Shown: positions 16,080 to 26,028, numbered from the stretch's first letter. The stretch is DNA of 64,000 nt from Roseivivax jejudonensis (GCF_900172265.1 NZ_FWFK01000006.1:217818-281817), one strand, 5' to 3'. Notes: generated from the sequence alone by a model not told the origin. Made by a program: numbers and translations.

Positions 16080-16589
16080 ATGAAATTCAGCTTCACAGTC
16101 AACCGGCGGTCCCGATCGCTGGACCTCGACCCGCGCGTGTCGCTTCTCGACGCGCTGCGCGATCATCTCGGCCTGACCGGAACCAAGAAAGGGTGCGACC
16201 ACGGGCAATGCGGCGCCTGCACGGTGCTGGTCAACGGACGGCGTATCAATTCGTGCCTGAGCCTCGCCGTCGCGCACGAAGGCGACGAGGTCACCACTGT
16301 CGAGGGTCTGTCCAACGGCACGCTGTCGCCGCTCCAGGCCGCGTTCGTAGAGCATGACGGCTTTCAGTGCGGCTTCTGCACCCCCGGACAGCTCTGCTCC
16401 GCGACCGGCATGCTGGGCGAGATCGAAGCCGGCTGGCCCAGTCATATCAGCGCATCGCTCGACGGCGAATACGAGCTTTCGCAGGATGAACTCTCCGAGC
16501 GCATGAGCGGCAACCTCTGCCGGTGTTCCTGCTACCCCGGCATCAATGCCGCGATCCGCCAGGCGGCCGAGACGGAGCGGGACACATGA
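16080..16589 (+). CDS. paoA: Aldehyde/xanthine-type oxidoreductase, [2Fe-2S] subunit
   Basis: 169 residues from the ATG at 16080; upstream in-frame codons lack a ribosome site. Two iron-sulfur sites are complete: a plant-ferredoxin type (GCDHGQCGACTVLVNG ... C) near residue 45, and the xanthine-oxidase type (CGFCTPGQ ... CRCSCYP) near residues 98-150. It passes electrons from the molybdenum subunit to the FAD subunit. Unlike E. coli PaoA, no TAT signal is visible, so the complex may be cytoplasmic. The stop overlaps the next ATG (ATGA). Confidence 0.88.
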   Translation: MKFSFTVNRRSRSLDLDPRVSLLDALRDHLGLTGTKKGCDHGQCGACTVLVNGRRINSCLSLAVAHEGDEVTTVEGLSNGTLSPLQAAFVEHDGFQCGFCTPGQLCSATGMLGEIEAGWPSHISASLDGEYELSQDELSERMSGNLCRCSCYPGINAAIRQAAETERDT

Positions 16590-17560
16590 GACCTTTCGAT
16601 TACATCCGCGCCGAGGATCCTGCCGCGGCCCGCAGCGCCGCCGCCGGATCGAACGCGGCATTTCTGTCCGGCGGCACCAATCTTCTGGACCTCATGAAGC
16701 TCGAGGTGATGGCGCCCGACACGGTGGTCGACATCTCCCGCCTCGGGCTCGATGCGATCGAGGACGACGGAGACGGCCTTCGGATCGGCGCAACCGCAAC
16801 GAACAGCGACCTCGCGGCCGACATGCGTGTGCGCAAGCACTGGCCGGTGCTGTCCCGTGCCCTGCTGGCCGGTGCGAGCGGTCAGTTGCGCAACAAGGCG
16901 ACCACCGGCGGCAACCTGCTCCAGCGCACGCGGTGCCCGTATTTCTACGACACCGATACGCCCTGCAACAAGCGCACGCCCGGCGAGGGCTGCTCCGCCA
17001 TCGGTGGCGAGACCCGGAACCACGCGATCCTCGGGACCTCGGATCACTGCATCGCGCTTCACCCGAGCGACATGGCCGTGGCGTTGCGCGCGCTCGACAC
17101 GACGGTCGAGGTCGAAGCGGCCGACGGCACGTCCAAGAGCTACGAGATGGACGATTTCTACCGTCTGCCGGGCGACACGCCCCACCGCGAGACCGTGTTG
17201 GAGGCGGGCGACCTCATCACCGGCGTGCGGCTGCCGGCGCCCAAGGGCGACCGACAGATCTATCGCAAGGTGCGCGATCGGGCATCCTACGCCTTTGCGC
17301 TGGTGTCGGTCGCGGCGGTGATCCGTATGGAAAACGGCCGCATTGCGCATGCGGCGTTGGCGTTTGGCGGGCTCGGCACGAAGCCGTGGCGCGATCCGGA
17401 TTTCGACACTCTGCTGACCGGCGAGGCGCCGTCACGCGCGCTGTTCGACGAGGCCGCCGATGTCCTGCTGGGCCGAGCGGTGTCCCACGGCGGCGATGAT
17501 TTCAAGATACCGATGGCGCGCCGCGTGTTGCGGGCCGTGCTCGAGGAGGCAACCCAATGA
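16586..17560 (+). CDS. paoB: Aldehyde/xanthine-type oxidoreductase, FAD and [4Fe-4S] subunit
   Basis: 324 residues of the CoxM/PaoB family. The FAD-binding motif is in FLSGGTNLLDLMK (~residue 30), with the second flavin motif in LRNKATTGGNLLQRTRC (~105). The insertion with cysteines in RTRCPYF, TPCNKR and EGCSA is the mark of the PaoB/4-hydroxybenzoyl-CoA-reductase branch, which carries an extra [4Fe-4S] cluster. Its role is to accept electrons from PaoA and deliver them to an acceptor. It is coupled by four-base overlaps to both neighbours. Confidence 0.88.
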   Translation: MRPFDYIRAEDPAAARSAAAGSNAAFLSGGTNLLDLMKLEVMAPDTVVDISRLGLDAIEDDGDGLRIGATATNSDLAADMRVRKHWPVLSRALLAGASGQLRNKATTGGNLLQRTRCPYFYDTDTPCNKRTPGEGCSAIGGETRNHAILGTSDHCIALHPSDMAVALRALDTTVEVEAADGTSKSYEMDDFYRLPGDTPHRETVLEAGDLITGVRLPAPKGDRQIYRKVRDRASYAFALVSVAAVIRMENGRIAHAALAFGGLGTKPWRDPDFDTLLTGEAPSRALFDEAADVLLGRAVSHGGDDFKIPMARRVLRAVLEEATQ

Positions 17561-19731
17561 CGCTAGACCTGAAGGTGGACGGACAGAGCGAGGATCGCGC
17601 CGAAACCTATGCGCAGGGCATCCTCGGCACGCCGGAGGACCGTCCGGACGGGCATGCGAAGGTGTCGGGTGCGGCGACCTATGCGGCCGACGACCTGCCC
17701 GAGGGATGCGTCTTCGGCATGCTCGTGCGAGCGCCGGGACACGGCGGCGTGACCGTCCTGAACGAGGATGAGGTGCGCGGCACCGCCGGGGTGCTGGCGG
17801 TGATCCGCGACCCGCGGATGATCCGGAACGCCGCGCAGGGCACCGCCAATGCCGCGCCGGTCCAGGGCGTCGACCAGGCCGACTACATCGGTCAGCCGGT
17901 GGCGCTGGTCGTGGCGGAAACGGCCGAAGCGGCGCAGCACGCCGCCCAGAGCCTGAGATTGCGCACCGATGGCGAGGCGGGGCCCGTCAATCCGGACGAC
18001 GTCGAGGCCGAGGGCGAGCCTGACACGATGGGCGATCTCGACGCGGCAATGGCTGACGCCGCGCATGCTCTCGACGTCGTCTACACCACGCCCAGCATGA
18101 CGAGCGCGCCGATGGAGCCGCATGCCGCCGTCGCCTGGTGGGAGGGTGACCGTCTCACCGTCCGCTCGGCGTTGCAGATGCTCAAGTACAACCGGAACGA
18201 ACTGGCCGACAGCCTCGGGATCGATCCCGAACACGTCCGCCTGCTGGCGCCGTTCGTCGGCGGCGGATTCGGCTCGAAGCTCGGCATTTCGGCCGATGCG
18301 GTTGCGGCCGCCATCGCCGCGCAGGAGCTGGGCCGTCCCGTCCGGGTCGTGCAGCACCGCCGGCAGGTGTTCGAGACGGTCACGCGCCGGTCGGAGACGC
18401 GTCAGCGCATCCGCCTCGCCGCGGACGACCGGGGCCGGCTGACCGGGATCGGGCATGAATCGCTCGTGTCGAACCTGCCCGACGAAGCGTTTTCCGAACC
18501 GGTGTCGCAGGCGACGTATTTCGCCTATGCCGGGGCCCATCGCGTGATCGGCGAGCGGCTCGCCCGGCTCAACCGGCCCGCCAGCGGGTCGGTCCGCGCG
18601 CCGGGCGAGGCGGTCGGCGTCACGACGTTCGAATGCGCGATGGACGAGCTTGCCAGCGAGGTCGGGATCGACCCGGTCGAACTGCGCCTGCGCAATATCC
18701 CTGACAAGGATCCGCACAGCGGCCTCCCGTTCTCGTCGCACACGCTCGCGCGTTCGCTGAACGAGGGCGCCGCGCGGTTCGGCTGGGCGGATCGCCCGTC
18801 TTCGCCCCGGGCGCGCCGCGAGGGCGAATGGTGGATCGGCACCGGCATGGCGGCGGCCTTCCGCGTCAACATGATGTTGGAGGCGGAAGCCCGCATCACG
18901 CTGACGCCCGACGGCGCGGTGGTCGAGACCGACATGACCGATATCGGCACGGGCACCTACGCCATCCTGACGCAGATCGCCGGCGAGGCACTGGGGCTGC
19001 CCGTCGACCGCGTCGATGTGCGGCTCGGCGACACGACATATCCGCCGGGCTCCGGCTCGGGCGGATCCTTCGGCGCGGCCACCACCGGCAATGCCGTATG
19101 GCTCGCCGCGCAGGAAATCCGGCAGGCGATCGCGCAGCGGATGAATTGCGCCGAGAGCGACCTGACGCTGAAGGACGGCACCGCGATCTGCGGCAACACC
19201 AGCCGCGCGGTGGTCGAGCTTCTGGACGGCGCATCGCTGGAGGGGCATGGCCACGTCACGGGCGGCAAGGCGTTCCAGGACGTGCGTCAGTCGACGTTCG
19301 GCGCGCATTTCGCCGAGGTCGCGGTCAGTGACGTGACCGGCGAGGTGCGGGTGCGGCGCATGCACGGCACCTTCGGAGCCGGGCGCATCCTGAACGAGAA
19401 GACCGCCCGGTCGCAATGTCACGGCGGCATGACCTGGGGCATCGGCATGGCGCTGACCGAAAACATGGTCCACGACCGCCGCGACGGGCACATCGTCAAC
19501 CGCGACTTCGCCGAATACCATATGGCCGTGAACGCCGACGTGCCGCCCCTCGACGTGCACTTCCTCGACGAGCGCGACCCCTGGGCCGGGCCGTTGCAGG
19601 CCAAGGGGATCGGCGAGCTCGGCATCTGCGGTGCGGGCGCGGCGGTGATCAACGCGATCCACCACGCCTGCGGCGTACGCGTTCGCGATCTCCCGGCGAC
19701 GCCGGACCGGGTGCTCGCGGGTCTCGAATAG
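17557..19731 (+). CDS. paoC: Aldehyde/xanthine-type oxidoreductase, molybdenum subunit
   Basis: 724 residues, full-length for the PaoC-type molybdopterin-binding subunit. Features seen are the N-terminal hammerhead domain (~30-150), FVGGGFGSK (~230) for cofactor binding, RAPGEAVG (~345), GSGSGGSFGAATTGNA (~490), and the catalytic glutamate in KGIGELG near residue 685. The enzyme likely oxidises aldehydes to acids. The preceding EcfG-type promoter suggests detoxification under stress. No XdhC-type maturation gene follows, so insertion of the sulfurated cofactor must use a factor encoded elsewhere. Confidence 0.9.
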   Translation: MTLDLKVDGQSEDRAETYAQGILGTPEDRPDGHAKVSGAATYAADDLPEGCVFGMLVRAPGHGGVTVLNEDEVRGTAGVLAVIRDPRMIRNAAQGTANAAPVQGVDQADYIGQPVALVVAETAEAAQHAAQSLRLRTDGEAGPVNPDDVEAEGEPDTMGDLDAAMADAAHALDVVYTTPSMTSAPMEPHAAVAWWEGDRLTVRSALQMLKYNRNELADSLGIDPEHVRLLAPFVGGGFGSKLGISADAVAAAIAAQELGRPVRVVQHRRQVFETVTRRSETRQRIRLAADDRGRLTGIGHESLVSNLPDEAFSEPVSQATYFAYAGAHRVIGERLARLNRPASGSVRAPGEAVGVTTFECAMDELASEVGIDPVELRLRNIPDKDPHSGLPFSSHTLARSLNEGAARFGWADRPSSPRARREGEWWIGTGMAAAFRVNMMLEAEARITLTPDGAVVETDMTDIGTGTYAILTQIAGEALGLPVDRVDVRLGDTTYPPGSGSGGSFGAATTGNAVWLAAQEIRQAIAQRMNCAESDLTLKDGTAICGNTSRAVVELLDGASLEGHGHVTGGKAFQDVRQSTFGAHFAEVAVSDVTGEVRVRRMHGTFGAGRILNEKTARSQCHGGMTWGIGMALTENMVHDRRDGHIVNRDFAEYHMAVNADVPPLDVHFLDERDPWAGPLQAKGIGELGICGAGAAVINAIHHACGVRVRDLPATPDRVLAGLE

Positions 19732-19869
19732 CCGCACCGCGCGGAGGACGCGGCCGACCGGCAGCGCCCTGTCGGCCCTCGCGCACGGGGTGCGCGGGGT
19801 GCTCATGGTTCGGCTGACCCGCGTCGCGCCCGCCGGCGCGGGCACCGGCCGTCGGTTCCGAAATGCGTT

Positions 19870-20190
19870 TCAGTCCCCTGTCCGGGCCTCGAAGCCTGCC
19901 GGAATATGCGCCCGGGTGAGTTCATCGGTGAAGGTGAGGCCGAACAGGACGGCGAGAAAGCACACCGCGACGCCGGCGAAAATGGCGCTGACCGCATCCA
20001 TCTTGCGGACCTCCATGAAGGCGATCGCGACGAAGCCGGCAGTGATCACGGCCACCCCGAGCGGGACGACGGACGCTGCGAGGCCGTCGAGCAACAGCGC
20101 AGCGGCAATGGAACAGGCGGCCAAGAGCAGCATGGCGACGAACGCGCCGACGGCGCGTCCGGCGAGCCTGAAAGTCGTGCGCCGGGCCAT
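19870..20190 (-). CDS. Cytochrome c oxidase subunit IV-like small membrane protein
   Basis: 106 residues with three predicted transmembrane helices (GAFVAMLLLAACSIAAALL; PLGVAVITAGFVAIAFMEV; AIFAGVAVCFLAVLFGLTF). Size and topology fit the small fourth subunit found at the end of caa3 oxidase operons. The ATG at 20190 overlaps the stop of subunit III by one base. It is the last gene of the ~11-kb act-caa3 operon. Confidence 0.75.
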   Translation of the reverse strand: MARRTTFRLAGRAVGAFVAMLLLAACSIAAALLLDGLAASVVPLGVAVITAGFVAIAFMEVRKMDAVSAIFAGVAVCFLAVLFGLTFTDELTRAHIPAGFEARTGD

Positions 20191-20816
20191 CAACGCCCCA
20201 CGAGGTAGAGAAGCGGAAAGAGGAATATCCAGACGACGTCCACGAGGTTCCAGTAGAGACCGACGACGTGCAGGTGCGCCGTCTCGCGCCATGCGATGCG
20301 GTCGGAACGGACGGCGTGCACGGTCCACGCGATGATGCCGAGGCCGATCGCCATGTGCAGCCCGTGGAGGCCCGTCATCGCCCAGTAGAAGGAAAAGAAC
20401 ATCTCCGCTCCCGGCACGTCCACCGGAAAGTCGGGATGGCCCGGGATCAGGTGGTGGCGGATATCCTCGTAATACTCGACCCCCTTCACGGCGAGGAACG
20501 CGGTGCCGAGCGCCAGCGTCGCGATCAGGCCGGTGACCGTCGCCCGCTGCAGCCCCTCGCGACCGACCCAGACGGTGAAGGCCATCGTGGCGCTCGAGGC
20601 CAGAAGCAGCGCGGTGTTGACGATGCCGAGCGTCAGGTTGGTCTCGGCCATCGCCGCCCCGTAGCCCTCGGGCAGGCGCAGGCGGTAGACGGCGTATCCA
20701 AGGAACAGCCCGCCGAAGAAGATCACTTCGGACGCGAGAAAGATCCAGATGCCCGCCTCCTCGGCGCTGCGCTGCTTGCCGATGTCGTGGAACGGTTCGT
20801 GCAGGGCCTCGGGCAT
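20190..20816 (-). CDS. coxC: Cytochrome c oxidase subunit III
   Basis: 208 residues with five predicted transmembrane segments, beginning AGIWIFLASEVIFFGGLFLGY. Conserved histidines and glutamate occur in YYEDIRHHLIPG and FYWAMTGLHGLHMAIGLG. This is the short five-helix form used by caa3-type oxidases, lacking the first two helices of the mitochondrial subunit. The ATG at 20816 overlaps the coxA stop. Confidence 0.9.
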   Translation of the reverse strand: MPEALHEPFHDIGKQRSAEEAGIWIFLASEVIFFGGLFLGYAVYRLRLPEGYGAAMAETNLTLGIVNTALLLASSATMAFTVWVGREGLQRATVTGLIATLALGTAFLAVKGVEYYEDIRHHLIPGHPDFPVDVPGAEMFFSFYWAMTGLHGLHMAIGLGIIAWTVHAVRSDRIAWRETAHLHVVGLYWNLVDVVWIFLFPLLYLVGR

Positions 20817-22495
20817 CAGCGGGTCTCCGTGTCCGAGCGGTTGGGGAAGTCGAGGTCGCCCTCGCGCGCGCTCGGTTCCTCGTCGGAGCGGTGGTAGTCG
20901 TAGGGCTCTCGCGTCACGACCGGCAGCGGCCCGAAATTCTCGCGCGGGGGCGGCGAGGCGGTCTGCCATTCGAGTCCGCGGGCCTGCCACGGATTGTCGC
21001 CCGCCCGGCGCCCGCGATAGACCGACAGGCCGAGATAGACGAAGGGCATCAGGTAGGCGACCGCGAGGATCACCGCGCCGGCCGAGGACAGCACGTTCCA
21101 CATCTCGAACTCGTCGGGATAGGAATGATAGCGTCGTGGCATCCCCATGTAGCCGAGGATGAACTGCGGGAAGAAGGTGAAGTTGAAGCCGAGGAACATC
21201 AACAGGGCCGCGAGCCGGGCCCAGAGCTCGGAATACATCCGTCCGGTGATCTTGGGCCACCAGAAGTGCAGGCCGGCGAAGAACGCCGACACCATGCCGC
21301 CGACCATGATGTAGTGGAAATGCGCGGTCACGAAGTAGGTGTCGTGCATGTGCACGTCGATTGGCACCGACGCGAGGAAGAGACCGGTGAGCCCGCCGAG
21401 CGTGAACAGCCCGATGAATCCCAGCGCGTAGAGCATCGAGGCCTCGAAGGTGATGTGCCCGCCATAGAGCGTCGCCGACCAGTTGAAGACCTTGATCGCC
21501 GAGGGGATGGCGATGAGGAAGGATAGCAGCGAGAAGATCAGGCTCGCATAGGCCGACTGGCCCGACACGAACATGTGGTGCCCCCACACGAAGAAGCCGA
21601 AGAGCGCGATCCCGAGGATCGCGAAGACCATCGCCTCGTAGCCGAAGACCTTCCGGCGCGAGAAGCAGGTCAGCACCTCGGTCACCACGCCGAAGCCCGG
21701 GAGGATCATGATGTAGACCGCCGGGTGGGAGTAGAACCAGAAGATGTGCTGGAAGAGGATCGGATCGCCGCCCTGCGCCGGGTCGAAGAGCCCGAGCGCG
21801 AACACCCGCTCCATCACCACCATGGCCAGAGCGACGGCGAGCGCCGGTGTGGCCAGAACGATCACCATGGAGGTGGCGTAGAGCGCCCAGACGAACAGCG
21901 GCAGGCGCATCCACGTCAGTCCTTCGCAGCGCTGCGTGTGCACCGTCACAATGAAGTTCAGCCCGGTCGCGATGGTCGAAAAGCCGGCGATGAAGACGCC
22001 GAGCGCGGCAAGCGTGACGTAGGAGTTGGAGTAGAGCGAGGAATAGGGGGTGTAGAACGTCCAGCCGGTATCGACCCCGCCGAGCAGCAGCGCCGCGAGT
22101 GCCAGAAGCCCGCCGACGAGGTTGATGTACCAGCTTAGCAGATTGAGCTTCGGGAACGCCATGTCACGCGCGCCGATGGCGAGCGGCAGAAGGAAGTTGC
22201 CGAGCGTCGACGGCACCGCCGGCACCAGGAAGAACCAGACCATGATCACGCCGTGCAGCGTGAAGAGCCGGTTGTAGGTATCCGCGGTCACGAGGTCGCC
22301 GGGGGGCGTGGCCAGTTCGAGCCGGATGAAGGTTGCCGCGGCACCGCCGATCAGGAAGAAGAACAGAAGCGTCACGAGGTAGAGGATGCCGATGCGCTTG
22401 TGATCGGTGGTCAGGAGCCACGAGCGCACGGTATGGCCCGCGCCCAGGTAGTCGGGCTCCTGCGCGATGTAGCCCTCGGCGTCGGTGCTGCTCAT
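20816..22495 (-). CDS. coxA: Cytochrome c oxidase subunit I, A2-type caa3
   Basis: 559 residues with twelve predicted transmembrane helices. The haem and CuB ligands are present: His in [12 protein letters not shown], the cross-linked His-Tyr in [10 protein letters not shown], the His pair in VWGHHMF, and HFHY for the haems. Helix VI has the Y-S-H-P-x-V-Y sequence rather than G-H-P-E-V, so the proton-loading glutamate of A1 oxidases is replaced by the YS motif of the A2 family (Rhodothermus/Thermus caa3 type). The start at 22495 overlaps the coxB stop by four bases. Confidence 0.93.
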   Translation of the reverse strand: MSSTDAEGYIAQEPDYLGAGHTVRSWLLTTDHKRIGILYLVTLLFFFLIGGAAATFIRLELATPPGDLVTADTYNRLFTLHGVIMVWFFLVPAVPSTLGNFLLPLAIGARDMAFPKLNLLSWYINLVGGLLALAALLLGGVDTGWTFYTPYSSLYSNSYVTLAALGVFIAGFSTIATGLNFIVTVHTQRCEGLTWMRLPLFVWALYATSMVIVLATPALAVALAMVVMERVFALGLFDPAQGGDPILFQHIFWFYSHPAVYIMILPGFGVVTEVLTCFSRRKVFGYEAMVFAILGIALFGFFVWGHHMFVSGQSAYASLIFSLLSFLIAIPSAIKVFNWSATLYGGHITFEASMLYALGFIGLFTLGGLTGLFLASVPIDVHMHDTYFVTAHFHYIMVGGMVSAFFAGLHFWWPKITGRMYSELWARLAALLMFLGFNFTFFPQFILGYMGMPRRYHSYPDEFEMWNVLSSAGAVILAVAYLMPFVYLGLSVYRGRRAGDNPWQARGLEWQTASPPPRENFGPLPVVTREPYDYHRSDEEPSAREGDLDFPNRSDTETR

Positions 22496-23433
22496 CGGCC
22501 CTCTCCTTCCAGTGCGAGGGTGCGGATGTAGGCCACCAGCGCCTCGACCTCGCCGTCCTCCAGGATGCCGGTGAAGTTCGGCATGATCGGCGCGTATCCC
22601 GCGGCGACGTCGCGCTCGGGCAGGAGGATGGCGTCGCGGATATAGGCGGCGTCCGCCGTCACCGTGCGCCCGTCCTCGAGCGGAATGTCGCGGCCGAAAA
22701 GGCCGGTGAGGGGCGGCGCGTGCACGTCGCTTGCCTCCGCGTGGCAGCCCGAGCAGCCGGCGGAGGTGAACAGGCGCGCGCCCTCGGCCGCCAGCGTTTC
22801 GCCTTCGGCGCGGGTCTCGAGCCAGCGGGCATAGGCGGCGGGCTCCATCACCGTGACCTCGCCGGTCATCACCGCGTGGTTGGTGCCGCAGTATTCCGTG
22901 CAGAACAGCGGGTAGGTCCCGGGCTCGGTCGCCTCGAACCAGACGGTCGAGGTGCGGCCAGGCACCACGTCCTTCTTGATGCGGAACGCGGGCACGTAGA
23001 ACGAGTGGATCACGTCCTGCGAGTTCAGGAAGACGGTGACCGGGCGCCCGGTTGGCACGTGCATCGCGTTGATTTCGCGCACGCCCGACGGGTGGCGGGT
23101 CTTCCACATCCACTGCTTGGCCTCGACGTGGTATTCCATCGCGTCGGGCGGCGCCTCGACCGCGTCGAGGCTGACCGTCGACGTGTACCAGAAGAAGAAG
23201 ATCGCGAAGAAGGCGGTGGCGGCGGTCCAGAAGATCTCGACCCGCCGGCTCTCGAGGGTCGCGACGGTCTTGCGCGGGACGCCGGTTCGGGCGCGGAAGC
23301 GCAGCGAGAAGACGAAGATCAGGAGCCCGACCAGCGTCACGACGCAAAGCGAGAAGCCCACCATCGTCCAGAACAGCTGGTCGAAGGCGACCGCCTGGGT
23401 GGAGGCCTGGGCGGGAGTGATCGACCAGTTCAT
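22492..23433 (-). CDS. coxB: Cytochrome c oxidase subunit II with fused cytochrome c
   Basis: 313 residues. Two N-terminal transmembrane helices (~15-45 and ~70-90) are followed by the CuA cupredoxin domain ([10 protein letters not shown], then [12 protein letters not shown]). A C-terminal cytochrome c domain carries CSGCH with a distal methionine in IMPNFTG. The fused haem c defines a caa3 oxidase. The first ~18 residues lack an obvious cleavable signal or lipobox. It likely receives electrons directly from the ActABCDEF complex encoded upstream in the same operon. Confidence 0.93.
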   Translation of the reverse strand: MNWSITPAQASTQAVAFDQLFWTMVGFSLCVVTLVGLLIFVFSLRFRARTGVPRKTVATLESRRVEIFWTAATAFFAIFFFWYTSTVSLDAVEAPPDAMEYHVEAKQWMWKTRHPSGVREINAMHVPTGRPVTVFLNSQDVIHSFYVPAFRIKKDVVPGRTSTVWFEATEPGTYPLFCTEYCGTNHAVMTGEVTVMEPAAYARWLETRAEGETLAAEGARLFTSAGCSGCHAEASDVHAPPLTGLFGRDIPLEDGRTVTADAAYIRDAILLPERDVAAGYAPIMPNFTGILEDGEVEALVAYIRTLALEGEGR

Positions 23434-24179
23434 GTCGTCTCCTTCCGGCGGTCGCGGCGCAGCGAGATGGCCCGGCGTTCGCGCCCGAGCGCGATGAGGA
23501 CGCCGCCCGCGACGAGGAGCGTGCTGACGATGCCGCCGAGTGTCGCCGCGCGGGTGATCGAGAGGGAATAGCGCCCCGTGACGGGGTCGAAGCCGTAGCA
23601 GGCGAGGGCAATGCGTTCGAAAGCGGTGCCGACCTCGCCCTCGCTCGCCTCGATGAGCGCGCGGCGGAGGTCGGCGGGCTCCGCGCGGAAGGCGGGCAGG
23701 ACGCGCGCGACGCGGCCTTCGGCGGTCAGCACGTAGCGGGCCGAAGGGTGGGCGAAGCGGTCGGTCTCTTCGTCGTAGCGGTAGGCGTAGCCGAGGTCGT
23801 CGGTCAGCCCTTCAAGCGTTTCCGCGTCGGGCGTGCGGGTCTCGATGCGCTCGGGCGGCAGGGGAGCGGCCTGGCCGGCGACGAAGGCACGGGCGGCATC
23901 GGGGCCGTCGCGCGGGTCGATACCGACGATCACCAACGCATAGTCGGGACCGAGCGCGAGGTCGGTCCCGGCGAGCGCCGCGGCGGTGCGGGCGAGGATC
24001 GCATCGCAGAGCGCGCCGCAATCGTAGTCGGCGAAGATCAGGACGGTTGGCCTGGCGGTACCGAGGTCGATCGTGGCGCCTTCGGGCGGGTCGGCGCGGA
24101 CCTGCGCCAACTCGGCCCTGGTGAGGCCCGCGGCAGCGGGCGCGGCGAAGGCGAAGAGAACAAGAGCGAGGCGGATCAT
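23430..24179 (-). CDS. SCO1/SenC-type copper chaperone with C-terminal anchor
   Basis: 249 residues. An N-terminal signal peptide ([15 protein letters not shown]) leads into a thioredoxin-fold SCO domain with the copper cysteines C-G-A-L-C at residues ~55-59 and the ligand histidine in [10 protein letters not shown] (~145). Unlike most SCO proteins, a C-terminal transmembrane helix follows ([19 protein letters not shown]). It delivers copper to the CuA site of the adjacent subunit II. It is coupled by four-base overlaps on both sides. Confidence 0.88.
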   Translation of the reverse strand: MIRLALVLFAFAAPAAAGLTRAELAQVRADPPEGATIDLGTARPTVLIFADYDCGALCDAILARTAAALAGTDLALGPDYALVIVGIDPRDGPDAARAFVAGQAAPLPPERIETRTPDAETLEGLTDDLGYAYRYDEETDRFAHPSARYVLTAEGRVARVLPAFRAEPADLRRALIEASEGEVGTAFERIALACYGFDPVTGRYSLSITRAATLGGIVSTLLVAGGVLIALGRERRAISLRRDRRKETT

Positions 24180-24514
24180 CGCGGACCCTCCGTCGGCGCC
24201 GGGAGCGGGTCGTAGGCCGCCGCGCCACGCTCGGCGATGATCTGCATTGCCTCTTCGATCGGAGTGCGGCCCTCGGCCCCGTTCATCAACGCCCGTTGCT
24301 CCGCGCGCCAGGCGTCGAAATTGGCCACCGGGGCGGTTTCGAGCTGCGGGGCACCGAAATCATCGGGCGCCGGATAGGACGCGGGCCGCGCGCCCGTGTA
24401 GCCGAAATAGACGACGGCGACGGCGATGCAGAGCAACGCGAGCGAAGCGGCGATGGTGGCGACGACCCAGCGGACCGGGAAATCGGGCTGGCGCAACTCA
24501 TCCATCGCGTCCAC
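24176..24514 (-). CDS. Membrane-anchored protein of the ACIII-caa3 operon
   Basis: 112 residues. One transmembrane helix (WVVATIAASLALLCIAVAVVYFG, residues ~16-38) is followed by a soluble tail containing AEQRALMNGAEGRTPIEEA. Proteins with this short 'x-L-x-G-x-(V/T)-P-I-(E/D)-x-A' tail recur between alternative complex III and SCO/caa3 genes. I infer an assembly or small-subunit role. Its start lies inside the 3' end of actF (overlap up to 17 bp), and an alternative ATG is at 24505. Confidence 0.75.
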   Translation of the reverse strand: MDAMDELRQPDFPVRWVVATIAASLALLCIAVAVVYFGYTGARPASYPAPDDFGAPQLETAPVANFDAWRAEQRALMNGAEGRTPIEEAMQIIAERGAAAYDPLPAPTEGPR

Positions 24515-25496
24515 TCCACGTCAGGGCCGCGAGAGCAAGCAGGGTGAGGATCGCCGCCGCCCCGAGGAGCGCGGGGAGAGGCGCCTCCGGCACGGCCAGC
24601 CAGAGAATGTGCAGGACAGCCGCGGCCAGCACCACGGTTCCGACCTGCCGGAGCGTCGCGTCCGAGCCGCGGCGGTCGGTGCGGATCAGCGCGGCGAAGG
24701 GCACCAGCACACCGAGGATCACCGTCAGCGCGATGAGCGCGGTGCCCAGGCCGTCGGCGCGCGCGCCATACCACGCGGCCTTGAAGGGCAGGTTGCCGGA
24801 CCAGCTGACCAGGAACTGCATCGCGGCGAGGTAGAAGGCCCCGAGGCAGCAGGCGAGCAGGAGGCCGCCCCAATCGGCCACCGCTCTGGCCCGGCGCGTG
24901 TCGAGGCCAAGCGCGGCGCAGAATGCGAGGGCGATGCCGAGTTGCATTGCCGCGAGCAGCATCCCGAAGGTCGTGGAGAGCATCGCCGGATCGCGCGAGA
25001 GGATCCAGTCGAGCCCGGCGACGCCGACGGTGATGCCGTAGCCGGTCAGCAGGAGCGCCGCCGGAACCGGCGCGGGTCTGCGAGGCGCGAGCCAGCCGAT
25101 CAGCGACCAGAGCGCGAGGATGGCCGCGCCGCGCAGGGCAAAGGACCACGGTACGAGGTAGATCTCGCCACGCAGACCCTCGGCGCCCTGCCACCACGGG
25201 TAGAGGAGCGGACCGGCGAGGAAAACCAGCACCCCGAACGGCGCGACCAGAGGCGTCGCACGGGCGAGGGCGGGCAGGGTGGTGCCCCCGGCCTCCGGCC
25301 AGACGCCGCCGGTCAGCCGCGCGATGAGCAGCCAGACGCCGGCGCCGGTGGTCGCCGACAGCGCCGTGACCCAGGCGACGAGCAGGCCGCCAGCCATCGC
25401 CGCGGGGGCAAGGATCGCGAGCAGGGCGATGATCGCGACGGCCGCGACCGCGACGGTCGCGGTGCGTGCTGGGCGTATGCGGCGCGCCTCAGCCAC
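24498..25496 (-). CDS. actF: Alternative complex III quinone-binding subunit ActF
   Basis: 332 residues with about ten predicted transmembrane helices, no cysteine motifs, and a short charged N-terminus. Position and topology identify the second, NrfD/PsrC-like integral membrane subunit of alternative complex III. That complex oxidises quinol and passes electrons to the cytochrome subunits. ActF is smaller here than in Bacteroidetes examples and weakly conserved, so the assignment rests mainly on operon order (A-B-C-D-E-F). It overlaps actE by 8 bp. Confidence 0.8.
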   Translation of the reverse strand: MAEARRIRPARTATVAVAAVAIIALLAILAPAAMAGGLLVAWVTALSATTGAGVWLLIARLTGGVWPEAGGTTLPALARATPLVAPFGVLVFLAGPLLYPWWQGAEGLRGEIYLVPWSFALRGAAILALWSLIGWLAPRRPAPVPAALLLTGYGITVGVAGLDWILSRDPAMLSTTFGMLLAAMQLGIALAFCAALGLDTRRARAVADWGGLLLACCLGAFYLAAMQFLVSWSGNLPFKAAWYGARADGLGTALIALTVILGVLVPFAALIRTDRRGSDATLRQVGTVVLAAAVLHILWLAVPEAPLPALLGAAAILTLLALAALTWSGRDG

Positions 25497-26028
25497 CCGA
25501 AGCCTCCACCGGACGGAGCGCTCGGCCGGGGTGGTCCGGCGCGATGTCGGGCTCGGCGGCCTGGAGCGCGCGGATATACGCGGCGATGGCCCAGCGGTCG
25601 GACGGCGCGACGCGGTCGCCGTAGGGGAACATCACGCCGTAGCCGGTGCCGATCACCCGCACGAAGTGCTCTGCCGGAGCCGTGCGCAGGCGTGCGCTCA
25701 GCAGAGACGGCGGCTGCGGGAAGCCGCGCTCGACCACGCGGCCGTCGCCCGCGCCGGTGTAGCCGTGGCAGGGCGTGCAGAAGATCTCGAACCGCTCCCG
25801 GCCGCGGGCGAGCAGGTCGGGCGTGACGTCCGGCCGCTCCATGCGCAGCGCGGCGGGGGGTGCGTTGCGCGGTACGGTGCCGGCGACCCACGGGCGCGCC
25901 GCCGCGTTGTCCTCCCACACGGTCGAGGTCTCCCACGCCTCAAGCTTCGGCTGGTTGGCGAGCGAGGCGTCCTCTTCGCGGCAGCCGGCGATGGCGGCGA
26001 TGCAGGCGATTGCGACGGCGACCCTCAT
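25489..26028 (-). CDS. actE: Alternative complex III monohaem cytochrome c lipoprotein ActE
   Basis: 179 residues. A lipoprotein signal with lipobox IAAIAGC (Cys16) is followed by a single cytochrome c domain (CTPCHGYTGAGDG, ~residue 84) with a candidate axial methionine in GVMFPYG. It is membrane-anchored and faces the periplasm. It is probably the exit point for electrons toward the caa3 oxidase. The ATG at 26028 overlaps the actD stop by four bases, and a much longer in-frame extension upstream is only the shadow of actD. Confidence 0.9.
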   Translation of the reverse strand: MRVAVAIACIAAIAGCREEDASLANQPKLEAWETSTVWEDNAAARPWVAGTVPRNAPPAALRMERPDVTPDLLARGRERFEIFCTPCHGYTGAGDGRVVERGFPQPPSLLSARLRTAPAEHFVRVIGTGYGVMFPYGDRVAPSDRWAIAAYIRALQAAEPDIAPDHPGRALRPVEASGG

